Shown: positions 61,513 through 64,000 of the stretch, piece by piece
Layout of the letters: each line of letters begins with the position of its first letter
Numbering within the stretch: the stretch's first letter is position 1
NCBI GenBank assembly: GCA_004794655.1
Contig: SMMW01000001.1
Location: 21,028,501-21,092,500 of the forward strand
Length of the DNA stretch: 64,000 bases
Source: Marisa cornuarietis
Taxonomy: Eukaryota; Mollusca; Gastropoda; Architaenioglossa; Ampullariidae
Reading direction: 5' to 3'
Notes under the pieces: model-generated
Seen by the model: only the letters and a program-made list of their open reading frames with translations
Told to the model about the DNA's origin: nothing
Database searches by the model: none
Made by a program: the position numbers and the translations under genes

Positions 61513-61690
61513 CAGAGTTTCTCAACCTTCTACTTGTGATGCACCCCCACCCCCGGACGAAAAAAGGTACATCCGGGCCACTAATGTCGATATGAGATAT
61601 GAGAACAATGACTGCCTTCGTGCCCCCTTTGTCAGCAAGTCGCATCCCCCAAGGGGGCGCACCCCACAGGTTGAGTAGAATCCTCACCAA
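61513..61690. mobile_element. hAT-like MITE, second copy
   Basis: CAGAGTTTCTCAACCTTCTA at the left, then 'acttgtgatgcaccccc', 'aaaaaggtacatccg', 'gatatgagatatgag', 'gccttcgtgccccctttgtc', 'aagggggcgcaccccaca', 'ggttgag'. Every block has a counterpart in order in the 10288-10458 copy. The right terminus is decayed. Confidence 0.65.
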
Positions 61691-61699
61691 GACCTCAGT

Positions 61700-64000
61700 T
61701 GTCAAAGACAGCAATTTTGCAAACTGGGTTAAAAATAGGACAACTGCATGATAATTTAAACTAATATAAATTGCTGATGCAAAACCGACATTTTTATCAG
61801 CTGAACTACTAAGGGTTCAAATGCGTTCAAGTGTCTAATACTTCTGCATACAGACATATAGCATAATGCTTGCCGAATTAAATAAAATAAATGTTTCCTG
61901 CCATGCTCAAAGCTTTTTTGGCTATTTGCTGTCATTTAAAAAAAAATTAAGTGCAAAGTCCTGAATATGCCACTAAAACTGTTCATAAACATCCTTTAAA
62001 ATTGATGTCACAAGTTTTGTTACTTCCCTATCTTTTATTATAGAATGATCTAAGTGTTAATATGTATTTTTTAAATGTTATATGCTTAACTATAAAGTTA
62101 ACGATTCTTATAGACTGATCGTCTGCTTGAAGCTTTGCGGTCAGCACGTACGCTTGCGTACGCACATACTCATGTGAGCGTGCGAGGCCCACGCACAGGG
62201 TTATAATACCTCGATCATGTGACCAGCATAACATTTAGCAAACTCGAACGGCCTTGAGACCGCCTCGTAAGTGGGGCAGTTACCTATTTTTAAACTCTAT
62301 TCCTTACCTACCACCAAGCCCCAAACTCAAACAACATACTTTTAGATACGATTTTAACACAACAACACCATTTTGAAAAGTTTGCAAACGCTCTAAAGAT
62401 GTGTTTCAACCGAAAATGCACAGCGCTTGCAGACGACATTTGTTGCTAGCTGACCGACTTCTTCAAAATGCGATCAAATCTAGTTTTCTTCAAAATTTCA
62501 ACGAAATATATTAAAAAATGTGTAAAAGTGTTGAACTTTGGAACAATGAGTACAGCTGAAATATTTACTTACATAAGCAGCACCCGTAAGAGTTAAAATT
62601 GTAGCCTTCTTGCCAGCCTCTTCAACGTGATCGCAGCCTCAGTGAAGTTTACCGCGTCACTTGTAACACTAACAATATGTTTGTTCCGAGTTACTTCCCT
62701 TCCACAAAGGGCATTCAACGAAAGCGCCATGGTGATCTCTGGCTTGCCGATAAAGGATGTGTCCGAACACATTGCTCAAGAGTTTTTTTTTTAAAATAAA
62801 CGAATCGTGGAGGTATACTTGTTGATCGACCAAAACTTAATGAAATAAAAACTCCGTTTTAGGTTGTGCCAAGCTGCGAGGATATTTTATTGCTACTTGC
62901 TAGCATACCCCCTTAAAAAAAAAAACAGCCAGGTATCTCAGGTCATTAAGCATCTAATCCGATCCGGATGCACCCCGACAACTAAGCCTATTGAAAGAAG
63001 CGGCCGCGAGTCGTGCTAATTATGAGTTTACCAGAAAACTTTTACAGTTTGAGACCTGTTTCGGGCCAGGCCATATCCCAGCAGCCCCGCGCGCTGTCAC
63101 CGGATTTGTATTTACCAAGAAAAGTCGGCCTTTAATCGGTGTTGTTTCTTCGCTATGTCCGCAAACATGCTTTGTCACCCTGCACAACAACCTAAGAATA
63201 TCTTTCAGGGAAGCCGTGAGGAAGGCCAAAGTTGTGGCTGACAGAGGAAGAATAAAACTTACTCTTTTTTTCTGAAGATTTTCCTAAATGTCTTCGCCCT
63301 CGGTACGTGCTTAAAGTCATTGTTCATTGACTGTGATAGTCTTGTGGATGTTGTAATGTCTACAGCACAACGAGCTTATCTGTTTGGCTGGGATGTAAGT
63401 AATGGAATTATTTAATTAGAACTGGCTGGCAAACATCAGGCAGTTGACAAATCGGACCTGATTGTCAACGCTCAGGAAAGGCCTCTGGTTGCATTCGATT
63501 GAATATTTTACGGCGTGAAATCCTGAGACCGAAACGTTACAACATCTTCAATGCAGAAAGTCAATCCACCACCCGTTTCATCAGACAGCTGAACTAGGTC
63601 GAACCTTATAAAACACTCTGCAACAGACCCGTGTCGGTCGCCGTATGGCTAGTACTTATGCCTAGTCCTTCGTAACCATCTTTCGTGCTCGAAATCGAAT
63701 TCCATGTCATCCGCAAACTCAAAAAAGAGAGGTAACAACAGAATTGCATGAGTCATGCGTTCGGTATAGATCGGATGAGGCGCCGAAGACCAGTTCAGCC
63801 TTTGGGTGTTCCAGCGGGTCAACATAGGGCCGTCAGAGAAACAGTTTTCTGAACTTCATGTGGAGTCCGATCCCCCAGGCGCCGTGGTGGGGTGGCGGAA
63901 GAGGCCAGAACACGCCATCAGTGTAAATTATTATCCATGATGTCAGCGTTCAACGGTAGTTAAGTCGAAGGAAAATAATAACAATATGAGCAGCAACAGT
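61700..64000. other. Right flank with possible gene-start region near 62570-63400, no supported CDS
   Basis: GC content and CpG count rise here. On the minus strand an ATG at 62732 opens MALSLNALCGREVTRNK, with a strong donor-like TAT|GTAAGT at about 62571 in another frame. On the plus strand, short ATG-to-donor segments occur near 63285 (MSSPS, then GTACGT) and 63358 (MSTAQRAYLFGWD, then GTAAGT). Any could be first exons of genes outside the window or of the zinc-finger gene. A 94-codon plus frame at 62991-63275 has no ATG start and no motif I know. A GTACGC-TT-GCGTAC palindrome is near 62149-62162. Confidence 0.35.

Noticed and set aside
62991..63275. 94-codon plus frame with protein-like composition
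   Set aside because: No ATG start, no motif and no matching exon nearby; kept only as a flank note.
1..64000. CRISPR array, bacterial operon or phage features
   Set aside because: All supported genes have spliceosomal introns and metazoan orthologues; direct repeats are satellites or transposons without regular spacers.

Overview
This is a eukaryotic, metazoan chromosome segment. Long AT-rich introns separate short exons with GT-AG splice sites. The resident proteins align over their whole length with bilaterian housekeeping proteins. The repeat content (a tRNA-derived SINE family, LINE 3' tails, DIRS-like and hAT-like remnants) suggests a lophotrochozoan, most likely a mollusc. That taxonomic call is an inference from style and was not tested.

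Layout: (1) 1-2735 is repeat-rich flank with a broken hAT-like transposase piece and a short tandem array. (2) 2736-7676 (minus) is BABAM2/BRE, rebuilt as 11 exons and 377 aa. (3) 7726-31088 (plus) is exportin-5 (XPO5), rebuilt as 32 exons and 1,197 aa, starting only 49 bp from the BABAM2 start codon. (4) 31089-32464 is a convergent 3' interval. (5) 32465-48236 (minus) is Integrator subunit 7 (INTS7), about 20 exons and close to 990 aa, with one unresolved junction. (6) 48435-51106 (plus) is COMMD1, 3 exons and 188 aa, head to head with INTS7 across 198 bp. (7) 51107-56700 shows nothing clearly coding. (8) 56701-58431 (minus) is a 576-codon open frame with one C2H2 zinc finger and a methionine-rich tract, unassigned to a family. 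(9) 58432-64000 holds LINE and MITE remnants and possible but unproven first exons.

The four recognised genes form two divergent pairs (BABAM2<->XPO5 and INTS7<->COMMD1), and XPO5 and INTS7 converge. Their products act in DNA-damage ubiquitin signalling (BABAM2), pre-miRNA and tRNA export (XPO5), snRNA/mRNA 3' processing (INTS7) and endosomal/NF-kB regulation (COMMD1). They are not a dedicated pathway, so any link would be co-transcription from shared promoters.

I did not find a previously undescribed multi-gene system. The most interesting signals are structural. They are an 8-bp-TSD MITE that encloses telomere-like repeats, a GC-AG intron in XPO5, tandem duplications that copy functional splice donors in both XPO5 and INTS7, a DIRS-like remnant with long inverted ends, several unclassified inverted-repeat elements, and the odd Met-rich zinc-finger protein.
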